A stretch of 10,860 nt of DNA, taken from positions 1 through 10,860 of the forward strand of contig JBOHRE010000102.1 in NCBI GenBank assembly GCA_050732635.1, in the 5' to 3' direction. The notes beneath the pieces were generated by a model. The model had not been told where the DNA came from. It searched no databases and was given only the letters and a program-made list of their open reading frames with translations. Positions within the stretch are counted from its first letter, which is position 1. Every line of letters begins with the position of its first letter. Of the stretch, positions 1 to 6,196 are shown piece after piece. Origin of the DNA: JBOHRE01 sp050732635 (GTDB taxonomy: Bacteria; Gemmatimonadota; Gemmatimonadetes; Longimicrobiales; RSA9). Both the position numbers and the translations under genes were made by a program.

Positions 1-70
1 GAACGCCAAAGTTCCTTCTTAGACGCTCGGAATTACACGACTCGTTTCCTTTGACTTTGTACCCCCGCAT
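1..70 (-). CDS. N-terminal fragment of a small basic protein, possibly ribosomal protein S21 (partial)
   Basis: An ATG at 68-70 (minus strand) opens a frame that stays free of stops for 23 codons and leaves the window at base 1. A strong Shine-Dalgarno, GGAGGAG at 75-81, sits 4 nt upstream of the ATG, and good promoter candidates lie further upstream, so this is very likely a real gene start. The visible peptide begins MRGYKVKGNESCNSERLRRN. The 'VKxNES...S..LRR' pattern recalls the N-terminus of ribosomal protein S21 (rpsU), but the spacing around LRR differs by a residue and only 23 residues are visible, so the product name is a guess. Its codons (AAA, AAT, AGA, CTA) are more AT-rich than those of the neighbouring genes. 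Confidence 0.5.
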   Translation of the reverse strand, partial: MRGYKVKGNESCNSERLRRNFGV

Positions 71-74
71 GCCA

Positions 75-81
75 CTCCTCC
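75..81 (-). promoter_or_regulatory. Strong Shine-Dalgarno for the partial gene at the left edge
   Basis: The minus strand reads GGAGGAG, ending 4 nt before the ATG at 68-70 (6 nt from the GGAGG core). It is the best ribosome binding site I can see in the window, where most other genes start inside an upstream stop codon with a weak or absent Shine-Dalgarno. It decides the start of the edge gene. Confidence 0.6.
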
Positions 82-135
82 GGCACACGCGCTCACGGGA
101 AGGATCGCCCGCAAGCTCCAGGGCCCGTCCAAATA

Positions 136-156
136 TCACCGAACCTCGATTGTCAA
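136..156 (-). promoter_or_regulatory. Possible second promoter inside the leader of the edge gene
   Basis: A second perfect TTGACA occurs at 151-156 on the minus strand. After a 15-nt spacer there is TATTTG (about 130-135), preceded by TG as in an extended -10 element. The -10 hexamer is weak and the spacer short, so this is only a candidate tandem promoter. Confidence 0.25.
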
Positions 157-166
157 TCAGCCATGG

Positions 167-185
167 CTGCCGGACGGACCGGCAG
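167..185 (-). promoter_or_regulatory. Perfect hairpin in the leader of the left-edge gene
   Basis: The arms CTGCCGG (167-173) and CCGGCAG (179-185) form a perfect 7-bp, GC-rich stem with a 5-nt loop. It lies just downstream of the promoter at 194-225, so it would form at the 5' end of that mRNA. It has no T-run and therefore does not look like a simple intrinsic terminator. It may stabilise the leader, regulate it, or mark the end of read-through from the tRNA array. Confidence 0.4.
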
Positions 186-193
186 CGCAGCCT

Positions 194-225
194 AGTATAC
201 TAACGTTTTTGGACACAGTTGTCAA
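194..225 (-). promoter_or_regulatory. Sigma70-like promoter reading left toward the edge gene
   Basis: On the minus strand a perfect -35 box TTGACA (220-225) is followed after 17 nt by TAGTAT (197-202). The same stretch offers TATACT (194-199) with a 20-nt spacer. The -10 region is a 10-bp palindrome, TAGTATACTA (193-202). Transcription would begin near 188-190 and give a leader of about 118 nt before the ATG at 70. Confidence 0.6.
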
Positions 226-254
226 CCGCTGACGCCTGCTGCGCCGCTGGCCCA

Positions 255-327
<73 letters not shown>

Positions 328-451
328 GACGAAAACAACGTGGTGGACCGGCGCGCGGTGCGGCCGTTGAGCCGATCCGCCGGCGGAGGTGCAGCCCGAA
401 CAGCGCGCCACTCGATGCCACGGGCGGTTCCCGCGCCGGGACAACGATAAG
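328..451. other. Spacer between tRNA-His and tRNA-Lys
   Basis: This 124-bp spacer is much longer than the others in the array (24 and 31 bp). I see no tRNA fold and no convincing promoter in it. It contains a 12-bp perfect palindrome, TCCGCCGGCGGA, at 376-387. It may be only a processing spacer. Confidence 0.4.
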
Positions 452-526
452 GGTGAGCGACCGGGATCGAACCGGCGACCTCCAGGGCCACAACCTGGCG
501 CTCTAACCGACTGAGCTACGCCCACC
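452..526 (-). tRNA. tRNA-His (GTG)
   Basis: The reverse complement is a complete tRNA: acceptor GTGGGCG/CGCTCAC, D stem GCTC/GAGC, anticodon arm CCAGG-TTGTGGC-CCTGG with anticodon GTG, and a T arm with loop TTCGATC. The extra 5' G (base 526), the G-1 identity element of bacterial tRNA-His, is genome-encoded opposite discriminator C73 (base 452). The first T-stem pair is a G-T wobble. CCA is not encoded. It is third in the order of transcription. Confidence 0.95.
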
Positions 527-557
527 AAGAACAGCGACCGGCGCCGAGCCGGAAGAG

Positions 558-631
558 CGCGCCCGATAGGATTCGAACCTATGACCCGCGGCTTAGAAGG
601 CCGCTGCTCTGTCCAACTGAGCTACGGGCGC
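558..631 (-). tRNA. tRNA-Arg (TCT)
   Basis: The reverse complement folds with acceptor GCGCCCG/CGGGCGC (7 perfect pairs), D stem GCTC/GAGC, anticodon arm GCGGC-CTTCTAA-GCCGC with anticodon TCT, T arm ATAGG-TTCGAAT-CCTAT, and discriminator G. It decodes AGA, a codon rare in GC-rich genomes. CCA is not encoded. It lies 31 bp upstream of tRNA-His and 24 bp downstream of tRNA-Pro. Confidence 0.95.
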
Positions 632-655
632 AAACATCGCCCGGAGAACCGGGAG

Positions 656-729
656 TCGGGGCGCTCGGATTCGAACCGAGGACCTCCTGCTCCCAAAGCA
701 GGCGCGCTACCGGGCTGCGCCACGCCCCG
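656..729 (-). tRNA. tRNA-Pro (TGG)
   Basis: The reverse complement folds with acceptor CGGGGCG/CGCCCCG, D stem GCGC/GCGC, anticodon arm CCTGC-TTTGGGA-GCAGG with anticodon TGG, T arm CTCGG-TTCGAAT-CCGAG, and discriminator A. CCA is not encoded. It is the first tRNA of the array and begins only a few bases after the predicted transcription start. Confidence 0.95.
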
Positions 730-742
730 TCGGGAGCACGTG

Positions 743-771
743 AGTTTAATGGCTACAGGGGGCGTGGTCAA
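743..771 (-). promoter_or_regulatory. Promoter of the Pro-Arg-His-Lys tRNA array
   Basis: The minus strand has -35 TTGACC (766-771), a 17-bp spacer and -10 TAAACT (743-748). The predicted start near 736-737 leaves only about 7 nt before the mature 5' end of tRNA-Pro at 729, as expected for a stable-RNA operon with a minimal leader. No other promoter is evident between the tRNAs. Confidence 0.65.
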
Positions 772-798
772 CCCTGCGGCCATGCTGTGAGGGACGCG

Positions 799-824
799 GG
801 TGACGTCTGCAAAGGACTGTCACC
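799..824 (-). terminator. Stem-loop after rdgB, possible operon terminator
   Basis: GGTGAC plus GTC (799-807) can pair with GAC plus GTCACC (815-824), with a 7-nt loop and one bulged T: nine pairs in all. It lies about 31 nt past the rdgB stop and before the tRNA promoter, where a terminator would be expected. No T-run follows on the minus strand, so it is either a non-canonical terminator or simply an RNA 3'-end hairpin. Confidence 0.35.
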
Positions 825-855
825 GCTGGACTTGGAGGGCTATGGCCGCGCGTCT

Positions 856-1467
856 TCAGCGCCTCGGCGGCAGGCTCGATGCCAATGCCCGGAATGCGCG
901 TGCGCGGTGGCTGCAACGCTGCTTTTCAGCCGGCGTCAGCTCAGCGAAGGAGCGCCCGACGTCGGGGAGCAGGAAGAGCGGATCGTAGCCGAAGCCGAGC
1001 CGGCCGCGCTCGTGTTGCAGAATGACGCCGGGGCAGGTCGCGAGCGCGGCAAGCGCGGGTCCATTGGCTGCGGCGAATGCGGCGGCACAGACGTAGCGGG
1101 CGGTGCGGCGCTCGAAAGGCACGCCCTGAAGACGCTCGAGCAGCAGCCGGTTGTTGGCTGCGTCGGTGTCGCCTGCGACGCCGCCGGTTGCGTCCGCGGC
1201 AAACCGTCGGCTGCGCACGCCCGGCGCACCACCGAGCGCGTCGACGCGCAAGCCAGAGTCATCGGCGAGACTGTTGAGACCCGTAACACGCGCGTACCAG
1301 CGCGCCTTGTGGAGTGCGTTCGCGCGAAACGAATCGAATGGCTCAGCGGGCGGCGCGGGCACGCCGGGCAGGTCATCGAGGCAGACGAGCCATGGCACCG
1401 GTCCTCCGAGTAGCGAGCGGATCTCCCGGAGCTTGTCGGCACTACTCGTGGCGATCAGGACAGACAC
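856..1467 (-). CDS. rdgB: RdgB/HAM1-family XTP/dITP pyrophosphatase
   Basis: This 203-residue protein has the usual family length. The family hydrolyses XTP, dITP and ITP to the monophosphate plus pyrophosphate, keeping deaminated purines out of DNA and RNA. Visible signatures are IATSSADK at the N-terminus, LADDSGL (67-73), the purine-pocket motif GFGYDPLF (158-165), FAEL (174-177) and SHR (186-188). Three normally conserved positions differ: the Asn of the N-terminal T-x-N motif is Ser9, the usual EG before the GFGYDP block is PG (146-147), and EKN is EKQ (181-183). The start is GTG at 1465-1467, with 13 nt overlapping the end of rph, so it is probably translationally coupled. It is the last gene of the eight-gene operon. 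Confidence 0.92.
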   Translation of the reverse strand: MSVLIATSSADKLREIRSLLGGPVPWLVCLDDLPGVPAPPAEPFDSFRANALHKARWYARVTGLNSLADDSGLRVDALGGAPGVRSRRFAADATGGVAGDTDAANNRLLLERLQGVPFERRTARYVCAAAFAAANGPALAALATCPGVILQHERGRLGFGYDPLFLLPDVGRSFAELTPAEKQRCSHRARAFRALASSLPPRR

Positions 1468-2156
1468 TGGCGCTGCGCCTGGCGCAGCTCGCCGATACCG
1501 GCCAATGCCAGGTCGAGCAGGCGATCGAGCTCCGCCCGGTTGAAGGGCACGCCCTCGGCCGTACCCTGGACCTCGACGAGTTGATCATCTTCGAGGGCGA
1601 CCACATTCATGTCGACATCGGCTGCGACGTCCTCCGTGTAGTCGAGGTCGAGGTGCGGAACACCGTCGATGAGGCCGACGCTCACGGCACTCACCAGCGT
1701 ACGAAAGGGCGATGCCGATACGCGGCCGCGCGCCACCAGCCAGGCGCAGGCATCGTAGAGCGCAATCGACGCGCCACTGATCGCCGCCGTCCGCGTTCCG
1801 CCGTCGGCCCGCAGCACGTCGCAGTCGATGAGAATCGTGTGATCGCCGAGCGCCGCGAGATCGACCGTCGCCCGCAGCGAACGTCCGATCAGCCGCTGGA
1901 TCTCCTGGGTTCGCCCGCCTGCGCCGCCGCGCTCGCGCGGCGTCCGGCGCCCTGTGGACCGGGGCAGCATTGCGTATTCCGCCGTTACCCATCCGGCCCG
2001 AGCCGCAGCTCTCCATGCAGGCACGCCTGCCTGCACGGTCGCGGTGCAGAGCACACGGGTTCGTCCCGCGCTGATGAGACAGGAGCCCTCCGCGTCCGGT
2101 GCCGCTCCGCGCTCGAATGTAAGCGGGCGCAGGGCGCTGCTCGGGCGCTCACGCAT
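1455..2156 (-). CDS. rph: Ribonuclease PH
   Basis: This 233-residue phosphorolytic 3'-5' exoribonuclease of the PNPase/RNase PH fold trims tRNA 3' ends using phosphate and is normally a hexamer in the cytoplasm. Nearly the whole sequence matches the family pattern: GWVTAEYAMLPR (55-66), GRTQEIQRLIGRSLR (81-95), DCDVLRADGGTRTA (111-124), LDLDYTEDVAADVDMN (169-184) and EVQGTAEG (195-202). The ATG lies inside the end of rfaE2 (8-nt overlap) with only a weak AGGG upstream. The four adjacent array tRNAs lack an encoded CCA, so their precursors need exact 3' trimming before CCA addition, a job to which RNase PH may contribute. Confidence 0.96.
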   Translation of the reverse strand: MRERPSSALRPLTFERGAAPDAEGSCLISAGRTRVLCTATVQAGVPAWRAAARAGWVTAEYAMLPRSTGRRTPRERGGAGGRTQEIQRLIGRSLRATVDLAALGDHTILIDCDVLRADGGTRTAAISGASIALYDACAWLVARGRVSASPFRTLVSAVSVGLIDGVPHLDLDYTEDVAADVDMNVVALEDDQLVEVQGTAEGVPFNRAELDRLLDLALAGIGELRQAQRQCLS

Positions 2157-2646
2157 CGCGACCCTGGTGGACTGCGCGGACCCGCTCGATCAAACCAGTC
2201 GACGACTGACCCGGCCGGAGGGGTACGAGCACGATTCGCCCGCCGGCCGCCTCGACCAGGTCGCGACCGACGACGGACTCAGGCGCGTAGTCGGCTCCCT
2301 TCACCAGAACATCCGGCAGGAGCGCTCGAATCAGCTCGAGCGGCGTGTCCTCGTCGAACACGGTCACGACATCGACGCTCTCCAGCGCAGCGATCAACAA
2401 CGCGCGGTCGCGCTGTGACACGATCGGTCGTGGTGCACCCTTGATGCGGCGCACGGACGGATCGCTGTTCACGCCGACAACGAGCTTGTCACCAAGGCCT
2501 CGCGCCTCGTGCAGATAGTCCACGTGCCCGGCGTGGAGGAGATCGAAGCAGCCGTTCGTGAAGACCAACTGCTCACTGCGCGGTGGCCCGAAGCCCCTGA
2601 TCAGCTCCTGCCGGGACAGGATCTTGGCACGGGGATCACGGTTCAT
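2149..2646 (-). CDS. rfaE2: D-glycero-beta-D-manno-heptose 1-phosphate adenylyltransferase (RfaE2/HldC type)
   Basis: This 165-residue nucleotidyltransferase corresponds to the C-terminal half of HldE/RfaE. It transfers AMP from ATP to heptose-1-phosphate, giving ADP-heptose for the inner core of LPS. Key motifs are FTNGCFDLLHAGH (29-41, with the HxGH nucleotide-binding signature), VVGVNSD (56-62), LVKGADY (114-120) and PGQSSTGLI (145-153). The frame is open further upstream to 2955, but that part lies wholly inside hemC. The ATG at 2644-2646 overlaps the hemC stop as ATGA, gives the family's usual length and is the start chosen. The sugar-kinase half (RfaE1) is not fused to it and is not in this window. 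Confidence 0.93.
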   Translation of the reverse strand: MNRDPRAKILSRQELIRGFGPPRSEQLVFTNGCFDLLHAGHVDYLHEARGLGDKLVVGVNSDPSVRRIKGAPRPIVSQRDRALLIAALESVDVVTVFDEDTPLELIRALLPDVLVKGADYAPESVVGRDLVEAAGGRIVLVPLRPGQSSTGLIERVRAVHQGRDA

Positions 2647-3605
2647 GGCGCGCTCGGCTGCGGCGCTGTCGCCGTCGCGCGGATCGTAGCGAGGATTTCC
2701 TCGGCGCCCTCCGCACGCAGCCGCTCTGCCAGCTCCACGCCGAGTCGGTCCGGTTCGTCGGCTGGACCGCTCGCCTCGGCGCGGAGCAGCGGTCGACCCT
2801 CCAGGCCGGCGACGAATGCGTTCATGCGAATCTCGCGCTCGTGAACCGTTGCGAGCGCACCGATCGGAATCTGGCAGCCGCCCTCGAGGGCGCGCAGCAA
2901 CGCGCGCTCTGCAGTCGTCGCCGCGCGTGTCGCTGCATGGTCGAGCGGCGCACACAAGGCCGCAACGCGGCGGTCATCGGCGCGCGCGGCGATCGCCAGC
3001 GCCCCCTGCCCGGCAGCGGGCAGCCAATCGGGCGATTCGAGCAGTCCGACACCGACGTTCACGGCGCCCAATCTGCGCAGCCCCGCCAGGGCGACGATCG
3101 CCGCGTCGAAGTCGCCCGCCTCTATCCGCCCCAGCCGCGTGTCCAGGTTGCCGCGAAGATCGTGTAGGTGCAGGTCCGCACGCCGGGCCCTCAGCTGTGC
3201 GCGACGCCGCAGCGAGCTCGTACCCACGCTCGCATCCCTGGGAAGTCGATCGATCGACACGGGTCTGCCAGGAGCGGCGACGAGCGCATCGCGTGGATCC
3301 TCGCGTGCGAGCACAGCCACGATCCTCAGGCCGGCGTCGAGGACTGTAGGCATATCCTTCAGCGAGTGGACCGCGAGGTCGGCATCACCGCCGAGCACGT
3401 GGCGGTCGATCTCCTTCGTGAACAGCCCGCGGTCGCCGATCGCGGCGAGGGGCACGTCCGTGATCCGGTCGCCCATGGTCTGTACGACCTGGAGCTCGAC
3501 AGCGACAGCTCCGTTCGCGTGCTGTATGCCGCGCCTGACATGTTCGGCCTGCCAACGTGCGAGTCGACTGCCCCGCGTCGCGATCCGCAGCGGTCTCACA
3601 GTCAC
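2643..3605 (-). CDS. hemC: Hydroxymethylbilane synthase (porphobilinogen deaminase)
   Basis: This 320-residue cytoplasmic enzyme of haem synthesis joins four porphobilinogens into hydroxymethylbilane. Family landmarks in order: RIATRGSRLARWQA (7-20), GDRGLFTKEID (57-67), HSLKDMP (80-86) with catalytic Asp84, VGTSSLRRRAQL (127-138), RGNLDTRL (151-158), AAGQGALAI (197-205) and EGGCQIPIGA (241-250) with Cys244 as the dipyrromethane cofactor attachment site. The start is GTG (3603-3605), overlapping the antiporter stop as GTGA. The stop overlaps the rfaE2 start as ATGA. No other hem gene is nearby, so here hemC is separated from its pathway. Confidence 0.96.
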   Translation of the reverse strand: MTVRPLRIATRGSRLARWQAEHVRRGIQHANGAVAVELQVVQTMGDRITDVPLAAIGDRGLFTKEIDRHVLGGDADLAVHSLKDMPTVLDAGLRIVAVLAREDPRDALVAAPGRPVSIDRLPRDASVGTSSLRRRAQLRARRADLHLHDLRGNLDTRLGRIEAGDFDAAIVALAGLRRLGAVNVGVGLLESPDWLPAAGQGALAIAARADDRRVAALCAPLDHAATRAATTAERALLRALEGGCQIPIGALATVHEREIRMNAFVAGLEGRPLLRAEASGPADEPDRLGVELAERLRAEGAEEILATIRATATAPQPSAP

Positions 3606-4957
3606 AACGGGCCGGCTGCCTCGGCCGGCGCCGGCGCCGGCTGCCGCTCCGATCGGCGGAACACGACCTTCAGCAGCGGTGGCGCAAGGAAGGTGGTGAA
3701 GATGACCATGATGAGGATCGCACTGAAGACTTCCGGTGACAGGATACCGCGATCCAGGCCGAGATCGGCAAAGATGAGGCCGACCTCGCCGCGCGGGATC
3801 ATCCCGACCCCGATCGCCAGGTGGTCGAGTCGCGCACGGCCCCAGCCAACGGCAAAGCCGCTCATCGCTTTGCCGACGATCGCAATCACCAGAAGAGCGG
3901 CGCCCACGCCCAGGACCGGCAGGCTGAAGCTGTCCGTGCCGGGAATGAACAGGCGCACGTTCATGAAGGCGCCGACCGACACGAAGAAGATGGGCGTGAA
4001 GATGTCCGCGACGGGTTTAATGCGCTCGGTGATCACATCGAACTGGTTCGTCGAGCTGAGCACCAGGCCTGCGGCGAAGCTGCCGATGATCATGGCGGAG
4101 CCTGCGAGCCCGGCGAGAGCCGCAAAGAGCAGTGCGAAGCAGAATCCAGCGACGAGGATGACGCCGCGCACGCGCATCCGATCGATCAACGTGAAGAGCC
4201 GCGGGGCGACGATGTTGCCGACGATCACGGCAGCGACCAGGAATCCGACAGCAACGGCGAACTTCATGGCGATGCCGAAGAGCGACAGCGCTGTGCCGGC
4301 TGCCAGCCCGCTCACGATGGCCAGGATGACCAGGCCGAGCACGTCATCCACGACCGCGGCGCCGATCACGACACGCGCCTCACGCGTATGAATCCGCCCG
4401 AGGTCGGTCAGGACCCGCGCCGTGATCCCGACTGATGTCGCCGTCAGGGTCGCACCGACAAAGATCGCGACCATTGTGTCCGTAATGCCAGCGGCGTGCG
4501 TACCGAGCGCCGGCTCGGCCATGACCCAGTAGAGGAATCCGAGCAGGAACGGCATGGCGACGCCCACGGCGGCGACGGTGCTAGCCGCGGCCCCGACCCT
4601 GAACATTTCCCGCAGATCCGTCTCCAGACCGATTTCGAACAGCAGGATCGCGACGCCGATTTCCGCGAGTAGATCGACGATCTCGGCGATGGGGCCGCTG
4701 GCGGGGATGACCGCCAGCGCGCTGGCGCCCAGGACGACACCGGCCAACAACTCACCGAGTACGGCTGGCTGGCCGGTACGTTCGGCCAGCTCACCGAACA
4801 GTTTGCTCGTGGCCAGAATGACGACCAGCGTGAGAAACAGCGCCTCGGGACGCACGTGCACAGCCGGCTCGACGCCGCCCTGCTGGACGGCACCGAGTAA
4901 CAATGGCACGGCGAGGAGCCAGGGACGACGGCGGAAGAAGCTCGGTCGCCGGTTCAC
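3602..4957 (-). CDS. CPA2-family cation/proton antiporter (KefB/Kch-type membrane domain)
   Basis: An integral inner-membrane protein of about 451 residues with roughly 12 hydrophobic helices and almost no soluble tail, so no RCK/TrkA regulatory domain. Numbering from the 4960 GTG, characteristic motifs are VLGELLAGVVLG (67-78), ILLFEIGLETDL (105-116), ATSVGITARVL (174-184), the transport-site Asp pair in AAVVDDVLG (201-209; Asp205-Asp206) and GMIPRGEVGLI (386-396) late in the fold. It probably exchanges Na+ or K+ for H+, but the ion cannot be read from sequence. Two adjacent GTG codons can start it; I prefer 4957 because it overlaps the upstream stop as GTGA, the pattern used elsewhere in this operon. 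GTG at 4960 adds one residue. Confidence 0.9.
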   Translation of the reverse strand: MNRRPSFFRRRPWLLAVPLLLGAVQQGGVEPAVHVRPEALFLTLVVILATSKLFGELAERTGQPAVLGELLAGVVLGASALAVIPASGPIAEIVDLLAEIGVAILLFEIGLETDLREMFRVGAAASTVAAVGVAMPFLLGFLYWVMAEPALGTHAAGITDTMVAIFVGATLTATSVGITARVLTDLGRIHTREARVVIGAAVVDDVLGLVILAIVSGLAAGTALSLFGIAMKFAVAVGFLVAAVIVGNIVAPRLFTLIDRMRVRGVILVAGFCFALLFAALAGLAGSAMIIGSFAAGLVLSSTNQFDVITERIKPVADIFTPIFFVSVGAFMNVRLFIPGTDSFSLPVLGVGAALLVIAIVGKAMSGFAVGWGRARLDHLAIGVGMIPRGEVGLIFADLGLDRGILSPEVFSAILIMVIFTTFLAPPLLKVVFRRSERQPAPAPAEAAGPL

Positions 4958-5496
4958 CACTGCGACTGCGCGCCGTCAGTGATCAGCTCGACGACGTTCT
5001 GCAATGCCTTGGCACGACCGACGTCATCGATCTCATTGGCTGGCTGATAGTCCCCGCGACCGGTCACGCCCGAGCTCTCCCACAGCACGACGTTGTTACG
5101 CACATCGACGATTTGGACGGCGACAACCACCTGCACCTGATGTTGCAGCACCTGCAGCTCCGACTGGGTCTGTCCGCTCTGATCGGTCCGATAATTCTGC
5201 GCCCGATCCTCATAGCGCACGATTCGACCGGTCAGCATCGCATCGGCAGTCTGACGGCCGGCTACCTGAATCCCGAGTCTGCGCGGCAGTTCGGTACGCA
5301 GCACTTCGAAGAGCTCGGTCTCCAGCGCGAACTGCGGCGTGTCGTTCTCGAAAGACTCGATATAGAGCGTACGGATGTGAGGTGGAAAGCCGCCGCCGCT
5401 CAGCCCGTAGATACAGCCGCCGAGCAGGACCAGCGGCAGCAGCAGGGTCGCACTACCAGCCCGGCGTCCAGATATCCGCTGCAAAGTTCGATACAT
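4954..5496 (-). CDS. LptE-like outer-membrane LPS-assembly lipoprotein
   Basis: The protein has 180 residues from the ATG at 5494-5496. It starts with a short basic segment, a hydrophobic stretch and a clear lipobox, LLGGC (Cys28), so it should be lipidated; the residue after Cys is Ile, not Asp, which favours outer-membrane delivery. The mature part (FPPHIRTLYIESFENDTPQF, followed by ELFEVLRTELPRR and an 'ADAMLTGRI' strand) follows the pattern of LptE-type lipoproteins, which plug LptD and help insert LPS. Homologues in this fold are divergent, so the family is moderately supported. An in-frame GTG at 5529 would add 11 residues before the signal peptide and is less likely. It overlaps the end of the upstream lipoprotein gene by 44 nt. 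Confidence 0.78.
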   Translation of the reverse strand: MYRTLQRISGRRAGSATLLLPLVLLGGCIYGLSGGGFPPHIRTLYIESFENDTPQFALETELFEVLRTELPRRLGIQVAGRQTADAMLTGRIVRYEDRAQNYRTDQSGQTQSELQVLQHQVQVVVAVQIVDVRNNVVLWESSGVTGRGDYQPANEIDDVGRAKALQNVVELITDGAQSQW

Positions 5497-6196
5497 GTTG
5501 CACGTCTTCGATCGTGAAGGTGAGCTCACGGTACGCGAGCCAATCGCGGTAGACGATCTGCGTTCCCCGGACCGTGGATGGTACGCCCTGACGCTCGACC
5601 GTATGGCGTCCGCCGCCTGCGGCGTCCCAGGTGGCGGCGACGACGGCGGAATCCCGCACGCTGAAATTCCAGCGCCCCTCTGCTCCGCTGAAACCGAGGT
5701 CGATCGCTCCGTCCACCTGGCGGGCCACTCGGGGCTCGGCGGTCGTGGGTGGCCAGAACACGCCTAGAACGCTCCAGAGCAACGGCACCGGCGGAACGAT
5801 CGAGCTGCCGACCGACGGCGGCAGGCGAAGCTCGTTTTCCACCAGCACCGCCGTCAGATACGTGTCGCCTCGCGGGCCGAACAGATCCAGGCGCGCATGA
5901 TATTGCGGCTGCACCCGGGCCACGCCCTGGCCGCTGAACCGAGCACCCGCCTCCTGTAGCTGCCAGGCGAAAGAGACCTGAACGGCCGAGCGGGGCGCGG
6001 TCGAACGCCGCGCCGACTCGATGGCCGCGGTATCGATGCTGGTCGCGGCTGGCCGCGGCGGCGCGCTGCCGCAGCCGGCCGCGAACAACAGCGCGATCGA
6101 GCCCGACGCGCGCGCAGAGTAGCCGACCCCGACGAGGAGGTCAACGCATGTTCGCATAGGAGATCGTACCGTCGCCAGACCGCGGTTGGTCCGCAT
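5453..6196 (-). CDS. Putative outer-membrane lipoprotein, LolB/DUF4292-like
   Basis: The protein has 247 residues from the ATG at 6194-6196, which overlaps the thioesterase stop by one base (TGATG). A hydrophobic segment ends in LLFAAGC, a probable lipobox with Cys42. A second ATG at 6157 (residue 14) would give a signal peptide of more usual length and could be the true start. The mature part, with FAWQLQEAGARFSGQGVARV (76-95), 'ARLDLFGPRGD' (101-111) and alternating beta-like strands, resembles the LolB or DUF4292 type of lipid-binding fold, but I recognise no diagnostic motif. Its position directly before an LptE-like gene suggests a role in lipoprotein or LPS handling at the outer membrane. 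The frame extends upstream to 6523, but that part lies inside the thioesterase gene. Confidence 0.7.
   Translation of the reverse strand: MRTNRGLATVRSPMRTCVDLLVGVGYSARASGSIALLFAAGCGSAPPRPAATSIDTAAIESARRSTAPRSAVQVSFAWQLQEAGARFSGQGVARVQPQYHARLDLFGPRGDTYLTAVLVENELRLPPSVGSSIVPPVPLLWSVLGVFWPPTTAEPRVARQVDGAIDLGFSGAEGRWNFSVRDSAVVAATWDAAGGGRHTVERQGVPSTVRGTQIVYRDWLAYRELTFTIEDVQHVSNFAADIWTPGW

Noticed and set aside
1314..2444. 376-codon plus-strand open frame
   Set aside because: It lies antisense to rdgB, rph and rfaE2, is arginine-rich and shows no recognisable domain.
2647..2955. Upstream extension of the rfaE2 frame
   Set aside because: It lies entirely within hemC, is arginine-rich, and the ATG at 2646 already gives the family length with an ATGA overlap.
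3168..4391. 407-codon plus-strand open frame
   Set aside because: It is antisense to hemC and the antiporter, both of which have clear family motifs. Its translation is a low-complexity mix of Arg, Ala, Thr and Pro, typical of shadow frames in GC-rich DNA.
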